Counted from the stretch's first letter, positions 18,916 through 31,146 are shown. The stretch: 64,000 nt of DNA from Batillaria attramentaria (GCA_018292915.2 JACVVK020000331.1:362001-426000); one strand, 5' to 3'. Notes: a model not told the origin generated them from the sequence alone. Translations and numbers: made by a program.

Positions 18916-20251
18916 GTTTCGCCAGTACAAGGCAAACTTTTGAATTGGAGTAGCACAGGAAACACTACGGTCCATCTTCACGAGCCCCCGTGGTCAGAGT
19001 CAGAAAACGTAGGCCCTACATGAGCCCGTTTTAATGCTTTTCTTTTGTCGGGGGTTTTCGGAGTTAGTCATTGGGACATTTGTACATTAGCTGTGTGCTG
19101 ATGCCGATGTAGGGTTTGTTTGTGACACCGCAGGGAGACCAGGCGTTCACTCATCCGTGAAAATGCACCCTCGAACTTTTGATTAAATAGGTTTTTGCTA
19201 AATTTGCTCGTAAAGCCTTCATAGAGTCTATGAAAATGTTTTTATTTGCTCTTACTCGGCACGATTCGATTTGCCGTTTATTGGAGAATTCAGTCTTGAG
19301 TTTGAGTTTTATTTGAAATTCTGCCCGTCAAAATTGGAAACTGGCGACTTGGTCTAGCCAGATAATTATAACGGAAGGTGTATTAGTTTATTCTTCTGTT
19401 TTGTTCCGTTAATTCTCCGGTTTCGAGATTAAGTTCTTACTGGACACAGGAGATTATTCAGTTTGTTTGTAGAGAATTTGTTCATGACAAATTAATACTG
19501 CAAACCAAAGACAGTAAAGTTGCACGCCATAGACAAAGAACCATAGATTACCGTTCCGATATCATAAAGCGGCAAGGTGCACAGCTGATCAGTTTCATTT
19601 CATTTTCCGTCGGTCGTATGCTTATGAGCTTCGCTTACGCTGTGGTGCGGAAGTTCTTGAAGGAGCTTGGGTAACAAATAAGTCGTTTGACAGAATGATT
19701 TATTCGTTTACTTCTCCTTGTTAGCTTTGTTTACATTCGGCGTCATAGTTTGTCTCCGGAGAGAAACTCAATTACTCAATTAGTGTCCAGGCAGTTTGTT
19801 CGCTTATGACGTTGTTTAGTTAGTAATGACGTGAATTTAGCGAGTAATGACGTGATTTGTGTCAGCGATGAAATGACATCACACAGTACGTTTACTGATC
19901 CGAAACTCCTGTTGAGTAATAACCGATCCATCACGCGAAGTTTATCTTTTCAGATGAGAAATTTAAACGTTGAGAGAGTTGTTATAAATCCAGAATCCCC
20001 CAAGAATCCAGGGCGGATACCGGTTTAGCCCTGATATCATTTACGTGTGTTTTCGCTCTCTCCCCCCGCTGTGATGGATCACCCATGTAGCACTTGTGAA
20101 GGTGGACTACTGCGGGAGATGGTCGGCCACGACAGCTTATTGGTACTGCCTGGAAGTGTGACTACACCTTAGCAGTCAGTCTTTATGCTGATCTGCCTGT
20201 CTCCCATGTAATCATACTCTTACATACATCGACGAGAAAAGGCGGAATTAA
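18916..20251. other. No gene seen
   Basis: AT-richer unique-looking sequence without recognisable repeats or exons. Confidence 0.35.
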
Positions 20252-20330
20252 ATAGATTCAGATTCAGATTACTTTATTGTCTCCTAGGGGATTTAACGAA
20301 CATAGGTAAGGTCTGTTATCACAACTGTTG
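20252..20330 (-). mobile_element. LINE 3' end with (TGAATC)n tail
   Basis: On the minus strand, CCTAGGAGACAATAAAGTAA leads to TCTGAATCTGAATC, an AATAAA-plus-hexamer-repeat end. It resembles the plus-strand tail at 31575-31640, which also carries GAGGACAATAAAGTAA. Confidence 0.55.
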
Positions 20331-21006
20331 CTTCATGATCAAACGCAGAAAAATACCTGTACATGTCGACTGCCGGCTTATCCCCAGAGCTATCGTGTCC
20401 TCAACTGGATTGTATCACAGAGTAGTCTCTGGACTCTTTTGCTTTCAATCATCGGTATACGGAAGCTGGTTTCGAGGGAAATTAAGGAACCAGACTGACA
20501 TTGATTTGGTTTTACCGCCCGGCCACAGAGCCGCATGTTCTGCTGTCTCCGTTGCGATTTGGGCCTGTGGCTGGCTGCTGAGCTTCCTAGTAAAATAGGT
20601 TTTATTTTGTTTGATTTGAAGCGTCTGAAAGGCGTCTGGTCCAACTCCCCAACTCCCCAAACCCACCCACGTACGGTGTAAACTGTGGAGAGAGCCGGGC
20701 GCTCGCGTGTGTGACAGGGGGAGGTTAATGTCGGTGCCGAGAAGCTGTTTATTGGGAGTTGTCTGCCGGTAGATTTATCTTCCTTTGTTGTCCTCGACCG
20801 CAACGTACTGATTTGCCCTGGCGCCACTGAAGTCAAATAGATAATTATTTTATTATGGGTCCGTGCAGGATAGAACAGTGTTCAGTTGATCGATGGACAC
20901 AAGCTCGACAACACTTAGCACAAGCCAACCAGTGAGTCAGTGAAACTTTTGATCTGGTGTTTTGGGAATTGTGGGGTAAGGCGTGGGTAGACTGATGGGA
21001 AAAGAA
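20331..21006. other. No gene seen
   Basis: Open frames here (for example about 20335-20598 plus) lack any recognised domain. Confidence 0.3.
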
Positions 21007-21188
21007 GAGGTTCAACAGGAACAGGAGAGAGAGAGAGAGAGAGAGAGAATAACAACGATGTTTTATTTTTTCAAAGAAGAATGATTAGGTACAGCGTCCT
21101 TTCTTCTATCTTGTCTTTGCTACATTCTTCTACTACAACTACTATTACTACTGCTATTAAAACTGCAACACACACAGCACTCTCTTTC

Positions 21189-21222
<34 letters not shown>

Positions 21223-21541
21223 AAGTCAAGCGGCATAACGTCAAATTGATGGTAACTTTGGGATTGATTCAGAATGAGGAATGAGAGTGAGTAGTTTGAT
21301 GGTCGCTGTGAGTGTTAACGACCATCTTGTTGTAAAAGTCTTCGTGTGCCGGTTGTGGCTCCGATAAATGTTCGAACCTACGATGAGATCTGGGGGAAGG
21401 TTGGGAGAGAGGGAGGTGAGGGCGTTGAGGTTTAAACGTCCTTTGTCCACCATGAAGGTGATCTATGGATAGGAGGATTGAAATAAAGGTCTGTGCGAGA
21501 TTTGACCCTGTTGTGAAAGGTGGAGATGGAGGCGGTGTGTG

Positions 21542-21585
<44 letters not shown>

Positions 21586-21620
21586 TGTGCGTGCATACGC
21601 GCCTGCGTGCGTGTGTAGGG
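21007..21620. repeat. (GA)n, (CT)n and (GCGT)n tracts
   Basis: (GA)n lies near 21026-21048, (CT)n near 21186-21221, and (GT)n/(GCGT)n at about 21536-21600. No gene was seen in the DNA between them. Confidence 0.85.
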
Positions 21621-23880
21621 GGAGGGAAGAAATAGAAATGACTGTGCAAGTCAATGTCAGGCCAGCAAATGATTTCCCCATTAGCTTCATCTGTCGTACA
21701 TTTTTGATTCAATCAGGTCCGTTTGCACCGGGGCTAATCGCGCTTATTAACACTGGCAAATCTCCCCTTCCCAGAATTCCACAGGGGAGATAATTGTCAG
21801 GCGGCAGTGAGTAACTTTTCCTTGACTGCCTCAGATTTTTCTCATGCATGACTCGTAGTAAGGCGGCCACTGCCCGCCGGTGGCATGTGCACAGACAAAT
21901 CCCTTCCCAGTTTTGGCACCGAATAATTATGGATTCTTTTGGGTGATGAGCAGCTTTGCTGGTGCTGTTAGAAACATTCAGTAGTTTTTTTTTTTAAATA
22001 ATAAAACAGAATAATAATAATAATAATAATAATATTGGCTCCTTCTCTGTCGTCTTCCTCCTCAATGTGAGAAAGAAATTAGGAAGGAAGAAACCAAAAG
22101 GAACTTCAGAAAATCATAATGATAAAAAAAATACTGGCGCTAGAACAGGACACACATGATTAGATTTTCTGCTACTTCCTTTGATCTTCGACATTAAATA
22201 CTAGGCATACTTTTTTTTTAGTTTTGTTTTTGAATTATCTTTGAAAAGGTAATGCGTGAATTAACATCAGTTTGATCTGAAGCAGCAGGGAACTCTCTCT
22301 CTCTCTCTCTCTCTTCTTCTTCTTCTTCTTCTTCTTCATCTTCTATTTCTTTTTTCTTTCTCAACCCCTGTCAAAGCACTGTCTAAACCATCGCGATGCC
22401 TCCTTTGGCGGACAATTAAACTCATGATTCCATTTGTTTCGCGGGAGCGAAATTCAAGAGGGCGTTGCAGCAGCCTTTAGCGACGGGAGTAAAGGAGAAG
22501 TTTTTTTTTGGGGGAGGGAGCATTTTTACGGCTTCTCACCGGGTTGAGAACTGAGGGAGCCAAGCTCAGGCGAAAAAGAAGGGAGCAACGCCCGTGATTT
22601 GATTAGAAGCAGTGGGGCAAATGTTGAGTCATCTCCCCCTTGGACACATGGTTCGCGCCAGAAAGCCAATTGTTGATTGGGCCCTTGACGAGTTGCCCCG
22701 GCGCTAATTTTCAACTGGGCATGCGCCTCATTGTTTTTATTGTGTGAGAATGGAGAAGGAAGGGAAGGGGGGGGGGGGGGGCGGGAGGGGTGGGGGGTTA
22801 GCTGCCTCAATATTGGATCAGACGCCTCAAGACTAACGACGGGACCAGTCCGGTGCCTCTCGTGGAAGCCCCTTCTTTGATGGTGGAGGGAAGGGGGAGG
22901 GGGGTAGGTTAGCTCTTCCTTGGGGTGGGGAGGAGGGTCGGTTAGCTTTTCCCATGTGGGTTGGCAAGATTGGCCTGTTTGTCCATTTCATTTGGAATCC
23001 CTCTGATAGAAACACTCGTTCGTTTTCTGGATCTAAACCAAACGACAAAGAGGGAAACGGATGACGAGGTCCCCGACTGATGTAATAAAACTCCTCCTTT
23101 GTCACACGGCAGCTGACGAGAAGAAAGAGGGGACGGGGAAGGCTGTAAGAATGACATTATACTGGAATGTGCAAGGAGGAACGGTCGACGGTTATTAGGC
23201 AGAAATATCGGACGTTCGGACTTTGAATAACACGGGCTTACTCTGCTCACATTATCGGATCCTGCCATTCAGTGTGTTCATATCTTTATTTGTCTGTTTA
23301 TTTGTGTAGCTGGCCGTTCCTTTTGCACGTGCACCGCAATTGTTGTTGTATGCGCAGTCAAGAAAAAGGGAGTATTAAAAAGCATAAATCAATCATAAAT
23401 CCTGCTTTTTTTCTCTCTCTTAGCCCGTCTAGGCTCAAACTACTCTTGACAAGTGTTTGATGTAGCCAGAGATGTTTCGGGTCGTGTTTCATCACAAACA
23501 CTCGATGAAAGAGATTGCCGAGCCCTCTGCGCACCACATCGCAGAAATGATTTCCTTGGCGTTGGCTTGCGGGGCGTTGCCAGGAGGGGAAAAAGCGACA
23601 AACATGAATATTTCTTCCCAGCATCAGCAACAAACGAAGCTGGATTTCAATTAGGGGTTCGGGCTGTCGCCTTGGGCTTCTGTCTCCTTCAGATGATTGA
23701 TAATTATCATAGGCGGGCGGGCTTGTAGAATCCCCGGTCTTCACGCGGTTTTGTTGTCCGGTGCGTGTTGCTTTGTGTATTATGACTTGATTGAAGCAGC
23801 GTCACCGTGTAAAAATATGTTGCACGAAGATACTTTGAACAGATATTTGAAATGCCTTAATCAGAATTGTGATTTGACAC
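21621..23880. other. No gene seen; minor simple repeats
   Basis: (AAT)n near 22010-22032, (CT)n and (CTT)n at about 22290-22335, and poly(G) near 22768-22781. Frames near 23450-23730 were examined and show no domain or splice-bounded exon. Confidence 0.35.
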
Positions 23881-24030
23881 ACGTACTTTTGTACGTACAG
23901 CTATTAAAACAGTCTAAAAAGAGGTGGAGAAAGCCGGTGTACCCGGACAGACATACGTACTTTTGTATGTTCAGTATTTAAAACATTCTAAAAAGAGGTG
24001 GAGAAAGCCGGTGTACCCGGACAGAACCAA
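23881..24030. repeat. 74-bp tandem duplication
   Basis: ACGTACTTTTGTA at 23881 recurs at 23955. Both units run through TCTAAAAAGAGGTGGAGAAA and GCCGGTGTACCCGGACAGA. Confidence 0.9.
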
Positions 24031-24509
24031 TTGTCAGAGCTTGTAAATGAGTTGCGCCAGCTGGGACTGGAATCCACAACCTCTAGCATTTGAAAGGAGT
24101 ACATGTTACTAATCCCCAGCCCATCTCCCAAGCTGAATCTTTTCCGTTAAACTTGTAAAAAGGGGTCTGCCTGATTATCAAACCGCTTGCTCGTTGGCCC
24201 TTTTCAGAGACGGTAGATCGTAGATTTGATGCATTCTGACTCCAACACATGCAAAAAGCACAACTACACGACTGCAGTGATTTCAACAGGGTGGCTGTGA
24301 GACACGTGATGTGAATCAACCACCTGCTGTAAGTCATTCCCTTGACCCGCGAAGCCTGTTTGATCGTGATGAAGCCAGACTAGCGTAATGACGGCTTTAG
24401 GAGGGCTAAATCTTTCTGGGCTTTCCATGTATTTCACCAGTACTGTCAGTAAGAATCTCAGAGCCCAGTTCTAGAATTCTATAGTCTTTCTTTCTATAGT
24501 CTTTCTTTC

Positions 24510-24679
24510 GGGGAGCCGGGGTGGCCGAATGGTAGAGCGCTGGAATTCCAGCGCTCGGGTCGTGAGTTCGATTCCCGGCTGGGGCCAGATATTTGTGCTG
24601 GCTTTTTCATCGTTGTCCCGTCTTTGATATCACCCGTATGTGGTGGAAAAGGGCGTTAAACTCCAAACACCCACCCACC
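24510..24679 (+). mobile_element. Full-length SINE-A with 16-bp TSD
   Basis: A complete copy from GGGGAGCCGGGGTGGCCG to the (CCCA)n tail. CTATAGTCTTTCTTTC (24494-24509) on the left and CTATAGTCTGTCTTTC (24680-24695) on the right match at 15 of 16 positions. This copy defines both ends of the family. Confidence 0.93.
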
Positions 24680-24695
24680 CTATAGTCTGTCTTTC

Positions 24696-25597
24696 AGTTT
24701 GTGGTGATCGCTGTAGAAGTTACCAAGAGCCGACGATTTCCATTTTTAGGAGAGAGAAAGAAAAAAGCCAAAATCTTCTTTGATTGCACGTTGCCATACG
24801 TTATTGGTGCGCATTGCAAATACGTTGGCGCTAGCAGGAAGTTTTTCTGTCTTGGATTGTGCTCTCAGGCAGGAACCTGCTTTCAGCTCCTTATATACTG
24901 CTCTTGTCATCTCTTTTCACTTTTGATCGTGAATTGAATCAATAAATAAGTGGCTTGTAACCTGTTATACATTTAATACCCCCCCCCCACCCCCACCCCC
25001 AACGCCGACCGTCCGCAACTAAACCGACTCAACATCAGTAAAACCTTGTATAGAGATATTTCCCTAACTCACTTCGTCCTGTGCCCAAGACACCAGTAGA
25101 GACTTGTTGTACAGCGGCATTTCTGTAATTCTCTGCGCCATACAATCCCCCAACTTTTATAGTGCCATCGATACTTCTGTGACGCCAAGCTTTGCTGGAG
25201 AAGAGAGAGCGAGAGAGAAGACCTGTCCCGCTCCGTCGTTGGAGTGTCGGCACGCGCCTGTCTCTGTGACTCACGTCGCCTCAAGAGCTTTCCTCAGCAA
25301 CCTAGGAGGCTCAAGGCTGATGAGATTTTGCATTATCTTCTGTCGACTTTGGCCTTCATCTCAAGCCGCTACTACTGCTGGCCGCTCCGCTCCGCTCAGC
25401 TCCGGCTCGACCCACGGGCCGGACAAGGCTCGACTTCGCGATCGGATGCGGCTAATGGAACAAAAAGTTCTCACGCTCTCTTCTCTTTCTTCTGTTGTTG
25501 CGTGGCCTATCGCGCTACGCAGGTCGACGGTCTGGGCTGCTTTTTTAATATTGTTTTTATTGTCTTTGAAATGAGTTTATTATCCCTGTTGTTGTGT
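24696..25597. other. No gene seen
   Basis: A C/A-rich tract lies near 24980-25000. Long frames on both strands at 25100-25690 have no recognised domain and overlap the SINE-B fragment. Confidence 0.3.
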
Positions 25598-25742
25598 TCA
25601 AGTCCAGTGTGTGAGAGAATGCGTGTAATTCGTGCGAGCGTACGTGTTGGGTTCAGTCCCCGGCGCTTTGAGGCAATTCAAGAAACTTGGTAAAACGCCT
25701 ACACGATACACGTTATTATTATTATTATTATTATTATTATAT
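25598..25742 (+). mobile_element. 5'-truncated SINE-B
   Basis: Matches the 3' half of the copy at 2700: CAGTGTGTGAGAGAATGCGT, CGTGTTGGGTTCAGT, GGCGCTTTGAGGC and an (ATT)n tail. Confidence 0.8.
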
Positions 25743-26930
25743 CTCGGTATTGACACATTTGTATGCTGCGTTTCACTCATAGCAGCATTCCTTTGTCTTC
25801 TCTGTAACTGTTTGGCCCCTCCCCCAAAAACAAACAAACAAACACCCCCCCCCCCCCGAAAAAACAACAACAACAAAAAACAAACAAACAAATAAATAAA
25901 TAAATAAATCTAGTAGATTAGTTTTTGAAGAAGTGTCACAGTAGCTAGGTGCTTGTTCTGTGTCCTTCAGCGTTTTGAGTAGCAGCTAGCTGTTGGCAGT
26001 ATTGAAATCAATGCGTGACTAACACAGTAGATAACGTCAAACAGCTTCACTGACGATCTTACTACAGGCTCTTTGATGACGTCTCATTTCGAGACGAGCT
26101 ACCCCTTCAAAGAAAAAAACACCCAGATCCTACCTTTGAGCTTTCGCCGTCGAATCTTCCTCCGTGGTAGTGCCGAATATCACTTTTTGCCCCCTCTTCC
26201 TTCTCCAGTCTCTCTCCTCTCTCGGGGCGCTTTGCCTGGACGTGTTTTTGTCCCCAATACTGCCTGTTTTTGTTAGGTTTTCATTTACTCGGACTCTAAT
26301 ATTTGATGGCCAAGTCGTGACAGGAGAGGTCCCTTTTTTTGCTGTCCGAGATAGCCGTGTTTTCGCTCATTGGCGCTGAAAGCCTGTTAGGAGGGATTTC
26401 GCTCCGTGTCTTGTAGGTTTTTGTATCTACGTGATCGTCTTTTTCGGAATTAGCGACGGATGAATGGTTGGATAGATGGATCTGTTTGTTTTTGGGTTAC
26501 ACGAGGTGTTCCTTCCTCATCGTCGTCTGTTTCTTTTCCTCCTCCTTCTTCTTTTTTATTTTTATTTTAGTAGCATCTGCTTTTATATTTTCGGTTATTT
26601 TTCGTGATTGGTTTCAATTTCACAGCTCTAATCATGTGCGATTATAATATGATCATTTCCGATCGCGTGTGTTGAACCACCAGCTTTGGCTGAACATGGC
26701 ATGAGTAATGCAGACGATCGCTCACGTAAAATATGACTTGTTGCTAAGACAGCGTGCCTTATTCTGGTGAACAAAACTTCCGTGTGATTGTGGGCGTTTT
26801 AATCCCTCGGCAATGTTTCAAATTTATTTGACATTCACTGATAACTGAAACAGAAAAGTAAGCGGTAATGACTGCAAGTTGATAGCAGACGCAACCAGAA
26901 GCAACAAAAGAAATTACAAAGACCATTTAT
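25743..26930. other. No gene seen
   Basis: A poly(C) run near 25844-25857 is flanked by A-rich AAAC repeats. The rest is unique-looking. Confidence 0.35.
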
Positions 26931-27564
26931 TATATCTCGGACAAGGACAGCACAGTCAACGTTTCGGTACACACCTTCTTCAGGACAAACGATAACAATT
27001 TGTTACTGTTTGTTGTACAGGGGGTGTTATTGTTTGTCCTACAGGATGTGTTATTGCTTGTGCTAATCTTAATTTTTCGTTCTTATTCTGTTTCGAGCTG
27101 TGAACCCAAAGACGATTTTCCATTTTATACCTGTTATTTTATGGACATTACAGTATTTTTGAATGTTGATTTTTTTTAAAGTGTTATTGCTTGTCTTAAA
27201 GAATGTGTTATTGTTTGTCCTAAAGAAGGTGTTATTGTTTGTCCTAAAGAAGGTGCTATTGTTTGTCCTAAAGAAGGTGGTATTGTTTGTCCTAAAGAAG
27301 GTGTTATTGTTTGTCCTAAAGAAGGTGGTATTGTTTGTCCTAAAGAAGGTGTTATTGTTTGTCCTAAAGAATGTGTTATTGTTTGTCCTAAAGAAGGTGT
27401 TATTGTTTGTCCTAAAGAAGGTGGTATTGTTTGTCCTAAAGAAGGTGGTATTGTTTGTCCTAAAGAAGGTGTTATTGTTTGTCCTAAAGAAGGTGCTATT
27501 GTTTGTCCTAAAGAAGTGTCTGCCGGAACGATGACTGTGCTGTCCTTGTCCGCGATAAGTTATA
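26931..27564. mobile_element. Inverted arms around a 24-bp minisatellite; Penelope-like/hammerhead-like ends
   Basis: The left arm 26931-26990, reverse-complemented, matches the right arm 27501-27564 over about 60 bp. Both carry GACTGTGCTGTCCTTGTCCG. In the left arm, minus strand 26960-26983, CTGAAGA, a short GGT/ACC hairpin and GAAAC follow each other as in a hammerhead ribozyme core. This arrangement resembles the ends of Penelope-like elements, though no reverse transcriptase or GIY-YIG gene is present. In the right arm the core is degenerate (CTAAAGA, GGAACG). The identity is inference. Confidence 0.5.
27181..27516. repeat. 24-bp minisatellite, 14 units
   Basis: Fourteen head-to-tail units of the GTGTTATTGTTTGTCCTAAA type plus GAAG, all exactly 24 bp, with scattered substitutions. 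Because 24 is divisible by 3, both strands read through (FFRTNNNT repeats on minus, VLLFVLKK repeats on plus). These frames are by-products, not genes. Two looser units lie at about 27017-27065. Confidence 0.95.
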
Positions 27565-27960
27565 AAACAAACAAACCAGGTGCTCCCTGAAGCAGTCCTA
27601 ACAATTTCTGCTATCAAACAAGCATGAAGAGTGGTAGCCCGAAATGCCTTTAAAATGAAGTTGCTTAAAACATTCGCTGACATCATTGTTGCTTGGATTT
27701 AGATTGATTTCTCCACATGAGTTTCCTCGTGACATTTGCCACATAGTGCCACACACCCAAACACGAGAGGGAAAGAAGCACGGTGAACACTGCCTACGTT
27801 TGTGGAATCGCGAAGAGCGTGTACACTACGCTGCATTCTGCCCCCCTCCTGGAAATTCTGCTGCCCCTGCATGAAATCATTTCGCTTTACGAGATAATTA
27901 TTGGTAACAGATCTGCATCGTGTTGTTTTACATATATCTCATTACTTTCATCAGAAACAC
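27565..27960. other. No gene seen
   Basis: Unique-looking sequence between the minisatellite and the next degenerate tandem repeat. Confidence 0.3.
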
Positions 27961-28470
27961 ACACAGAATCATAAACATGTCATACGTGTGTTGATTGCCC
28001 TCGAAGACATGTTATTGTATAAGCATCGTGTTGTTTTCGGGAGGTTTATTAGTAATATTTTGGTACCACGAATTCGTAAATCGGTATGTTTGCCTGATAC
28101 ACTTTTGACTCACACGATGAAAGGAATACTGCAATCTCTGGTTTCAGTGAGATACATTTCTGAAACAACATGTCAGTTATCACAGTTTCAGTCTCAATAA
28201 CACAAACACAGGAATGAAGTCCTTTCAGGAGTGGTTTCATGTGTAGACATGTAGTTTCAATGACACGACGAAAGGAACATTGCGCCCTGTAATGTCAGCT
28301 ATAATTACGGAATAACATAAAACAAATCACTTCTCACGGTTTCATGTTAAAAAACACGAACAAAATAACGTAGACTTTTAGGATTGGTATGATGTGCTGA
28401 CATAATACAGTTTGGGAACACGATAAAAGGAATACAGCTGTACTATCTGATGACAGTGAGTGTAGTCTTT
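27960..28470. repeat. Degenerate tandem repeat, period about 150 bp
   Basis: CACGATGAAAGGAATACTG, CACGACGAAAGGAACATTG and CACGATAAAAGGAATACAG lie at about 28116, 28264 and 28420. Similar ATAACATAAA/AACACAAAC blocks lie between them. Confidence 0.6.
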
Positions 28471-28473
28471 AGT

Positions 28474-28555
28474 GCAGCCAGATATTTGTGTTGGCCTTTT
28501 TCGCGTTGCCCGGTCTTTGATATCGCCCACACTTGGTGGAAAAGTACGTTTCCCG
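28474..28555 (+). mobile_element. 5'-truncated SINE-A
   Basis: Runs from GCAGCCAGATATTTGTGTTGG to GGTGGAAAAGTACGTTTC, then a run of C replaces the usual CCCA tail. Confidence 0.8.
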
Positions 28556-28645
28556 CCCCCCCCCCCCCCTTCCTCTAGTGCATCAGGCCCTTGGATATTA
28601 CATTTTAATTCACGTATTCACATATTGTCTCGTATTAACTAATAC

Positions 28646-28796
28646 TGAGCCACAGAGCGTTGGACGTTCAGTACTGCGGTCGTGAGTTGGATTCTCGGCT
28701 GAGACCAGATATTTGTGTTGGCCTTTTTCTCGTTGCCCCGTCTGTGATATCACCCGTATGTGGTGGAAAAGGAAGTTAAACTCTCAAACACCCAAC
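28646..28796 (+). mobile_element. SINE-A, head partly deleted
   Basis: GAGCC joins directly to CACAGAGCGTTGGACG. The B box has one change (GTGAGTTGGATTCTCGGC). The body and tail are normal. Confidence 0.85.
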
Positions 28797-29282
28797 ATCC
28801 ACTCCCATGTCGGGGCGTCTCGGTCGGCCGTAGTTTTTGACTCTCGCGCGCGCGCCCCTGACCTAAATAACGGGGTCCTCGTGTAACGTGCTTCACGTGC
28901 AGCATTCGCGCAGCACTGACCCCGGTCTGCGGTCGGTGCCATTCTGGCTGCACTTGATTGGGAAGAGTCGTCAATAATTTACTGGCCTCAGCCGGCACGT
29001 GCAACCTAGTTTTTAACTAGTGAAAAACACCTACATGGCGATAACACTGTAAGGGATTACAAGCCTGGCAACGCTGTGCCGTGCAAGGTACGTGTCTAAC
29101 ACGGGGCGGGGGGGGGGGGGGGGGGGTAGTCAAAATGGACCCGAGTGTCACCGGTGCCACTCCGCTTCTAAACTTTCGACGATGAGGTCTGTCACGCAAA
29201 GCCATCCTTTTCTAAATACGAGCATGCGCCACACGGTGTTTGCAGTTTCGTAACGCGTTAGTCGACGACGTCGTCTGGCTGA
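28797..29282. other. No gene seen; poly(G) tract
   Basis: A run of about 22 G (with one C) lies at 29103-29126. No gene was recognised. Confidence 0.35.
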
Positions 29283-29360
29283 TAACATAAAACATAACAT
29301 AAACATAACTTTATTGCCATATGTACTCGTTGTGGTTTAAAAGAGCTGCTTTGCAATCAC
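29283..29360 (-). mobile_element. LINE 3' end with (TTATG)n tail
   Basis: The minus strand reads ATATGGCAATAAAGTTATG followed by TTTATGTTATG repeats: an AATAAA plus short-tandem-tail end, without recognisable coding sequence. Confidence 0.5.
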
Positions 29361-29561
29361 ACTTACATATACGGTCTCGTTCTCAGTTTCACGCCGACAG
29401 AACGAACTCCGTTGGAAACACTCGGTGCTACTCAAATTTGAAAATGGAAACACTCGCTGCTATTTTTAAGAACACTCCGTCCGAACGGTGCTACTTTTGA
29501 AGCGAAGTTACACCGGAAACACATCCATTCGCAATAACCTTTTTTTCCCTCTCTTTCTCTA

Positions 29562-29732
29562 AGGGAGCCGGGAATGGTAGAGCGTTGGACTTTCAGTGCT
29601 CGGGTCGTGAGTTCGAATCTCGGCAGGGGCCAAATATTTGTGCTGGCCTTTTTCTCGTTGCCCCGTCTTTGATATCACCCTTACGTGGGGGAAAAAAGGA
29701 CGTTAAACTCCCAAACACCCACCCACCCACCT
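29562..29732 (+). mobile_element. SINE-A with short head deletion and 10-bp TSD
   Basis: GGGAGCCGGGAATGGTAGAGCG lacks the usual GTGGCCG bases between the two head halves. TCTTTCTCTA flanks it at 29552-29561 and 29733-29742. Confidence 0.88.
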
Positions 29733-29742
29733 TCTTTCTCTA

Positions 29743-30269
29743 CACGCGAATGATCATGTTTTCTCTCTTTCTCTTTCTTTCGAACGGGGTGTACCCGTGA
29801 AAAAGAAAGTGAAAGAGGGAGAAAAGGGTTATTGCGAATGTCGGGTGCAAACACAAAATGAAGCGGATAGCACCGGAAACACTCGCGTCTATGTTTGACT
29901 GCACCCCGTGTTGTCGGTGTGATTGGTTTCCATCTCCGAAAGGGAACGTCACGCTTCTTAGCCATTTACGCAATCGTTCTCTGTAATTAGCGAATAGTGC
30001 ATGGTTTATTGATGCGTCTTGTGCGGTCAGGTGTCTTTTCTCGTGTACACGATTATTGAAGAAACGACACCGCGAGCAACACAATACGTAGATTTTAACA
30101 TCTCGTGTGGGACGAGACTGCTAGACGTGGTTCCTGAAAACAAAGGCGGACGTTGCAGAAGGGTGGAGCCCCTACCATGCTGTGGACAGTGCAGCTCACG
30201 AATCTCCATCCTCTTTGAAAGGAAAAAAATTACATTTGTTACATTGTACTGTCGTAACGATAGGACGTC
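29743..30269. other. No gene seen
   Basis: No repeat or exon recognised. Open frames on both strands at 29740-30440 overlap SINE-B and lack domains. Confidence 0.3.
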
Positions 30270-30628
30270 CGCGGTCGGTGGTATAGTGGTTAACACTTCG
30301 CCACCAGTGCGAGAGGTTAGGTTCGACTTCCACTTCAATTTTTCACTCTTGTATGTGGCACCGTTCTGTCCGGTTACTCCGGCTTCCTCCCCCTCTGCCT
30401 TGGAAATCTTCAGTGCAACAAACTTTGAAAATAAATGCAATTGTAAATGCAGAAGACTAAGTTGCTAAGCTGACCCTTCGTACCACGTGATTGTAAAGAG
30501 CTTGAGAGAATGCATGTGATTCACGTGAGCGTGCGTGTTGGGTTCAGTTCGCGGGGCTTTGGGCCAGTTAAAAAAACTAGATAAAGCGCGTGCACAATAC
30601 ATAGTATATTATTATTATTATTACTATT
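30270..30628 (+). mobile_element. SINE-B, near full length
   Basis: Head CGGTCGGTGGTATAGTGGTT, body TATGTGGCACCGTTC with a deletion of part of the CCGATCG block, then GTGCGTGTTGGGTTCAGTTC and an (ATT)n tail. Confidence 0.85.
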
Positions 30629-30649
30629 AGAGATTTTGAAACCTGCGTA

Positions 30650-30784
30650 ACTTGTCGCGTCGGTTCGCAGCTTACATTATCTCCGACACTATTAAATTTT
30701 AGCAATTAGCGACTCCACTCCTGTCACTCAAAAGTGTTTAGCCCCCAGAATTCAGCCAATCGCGTCTCGCGGCATAATGAGCAC
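30650..30784 (-). repeat. Dispersed repeat, partner at 38401-38520 in opposite orientation
   Basis: Reverse-complemented, TGTGATGTGCTCATTATGCC, GCGATTGGCTGAATTC and GGGGGCT-GACAGGAG match 38425-38515. Confidence 0.6.
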
Positions 30785-31109
30785 ATCACATAGTATGGCA
30801 AACTCGAGGCAGAAAATTTTCCCTTCTCGTACGTGGCACCGTTCATTCGGGCCGATCGTCGGGAGTTCTCTCCGGGTACTCCGGCTTCCTCCTCCTCTGC
30901 TTGGGAAATGTTCATCCCACAAAAATCGAAAATAAATACAATTTTAAATTCCGAAACTTAAATAACTGAGCTGACCGTACCACTACGTGATTGTAAGGTG
31001 TTCATGTCCAGTGTGTGAGAGAATGCGTGTGATTCACGCGAGGGGACGTGTTGGGTTTGGGTCGCGGCGCTTTGAGCCAAATCAAATTGGATGATGCGCC
31101 TATACAGTG

Positions 31110-31146
<37 letters not shown>
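30785..31146 (+). mobile_element. 5'-truncated SINE-B
   Basis: Starts near GGCAAACTCGAGGCAGAAAA, without the tRNA-like head. It continues through GTGGCACCGTTCATTCGGGC to GGCGCTTTGAGCC and an (ATT)n tail. Confidence 0.85.

Noticed and set aside
23453..23744. Overlapping frames on both strands around 23.5 kb as a host exon
   Set aside because: No domain, no strong splice pair and several competing frames.
27069..27686. 205-residue minus-strand frame with FFRTNNNT repeats, resembling a structural or antifreeze repeat protein
   Set aside because: It is produced by a 24-bp minisatellite. The opposite strand is equally open, and the flanking sequence is inverted repeat, not coding.
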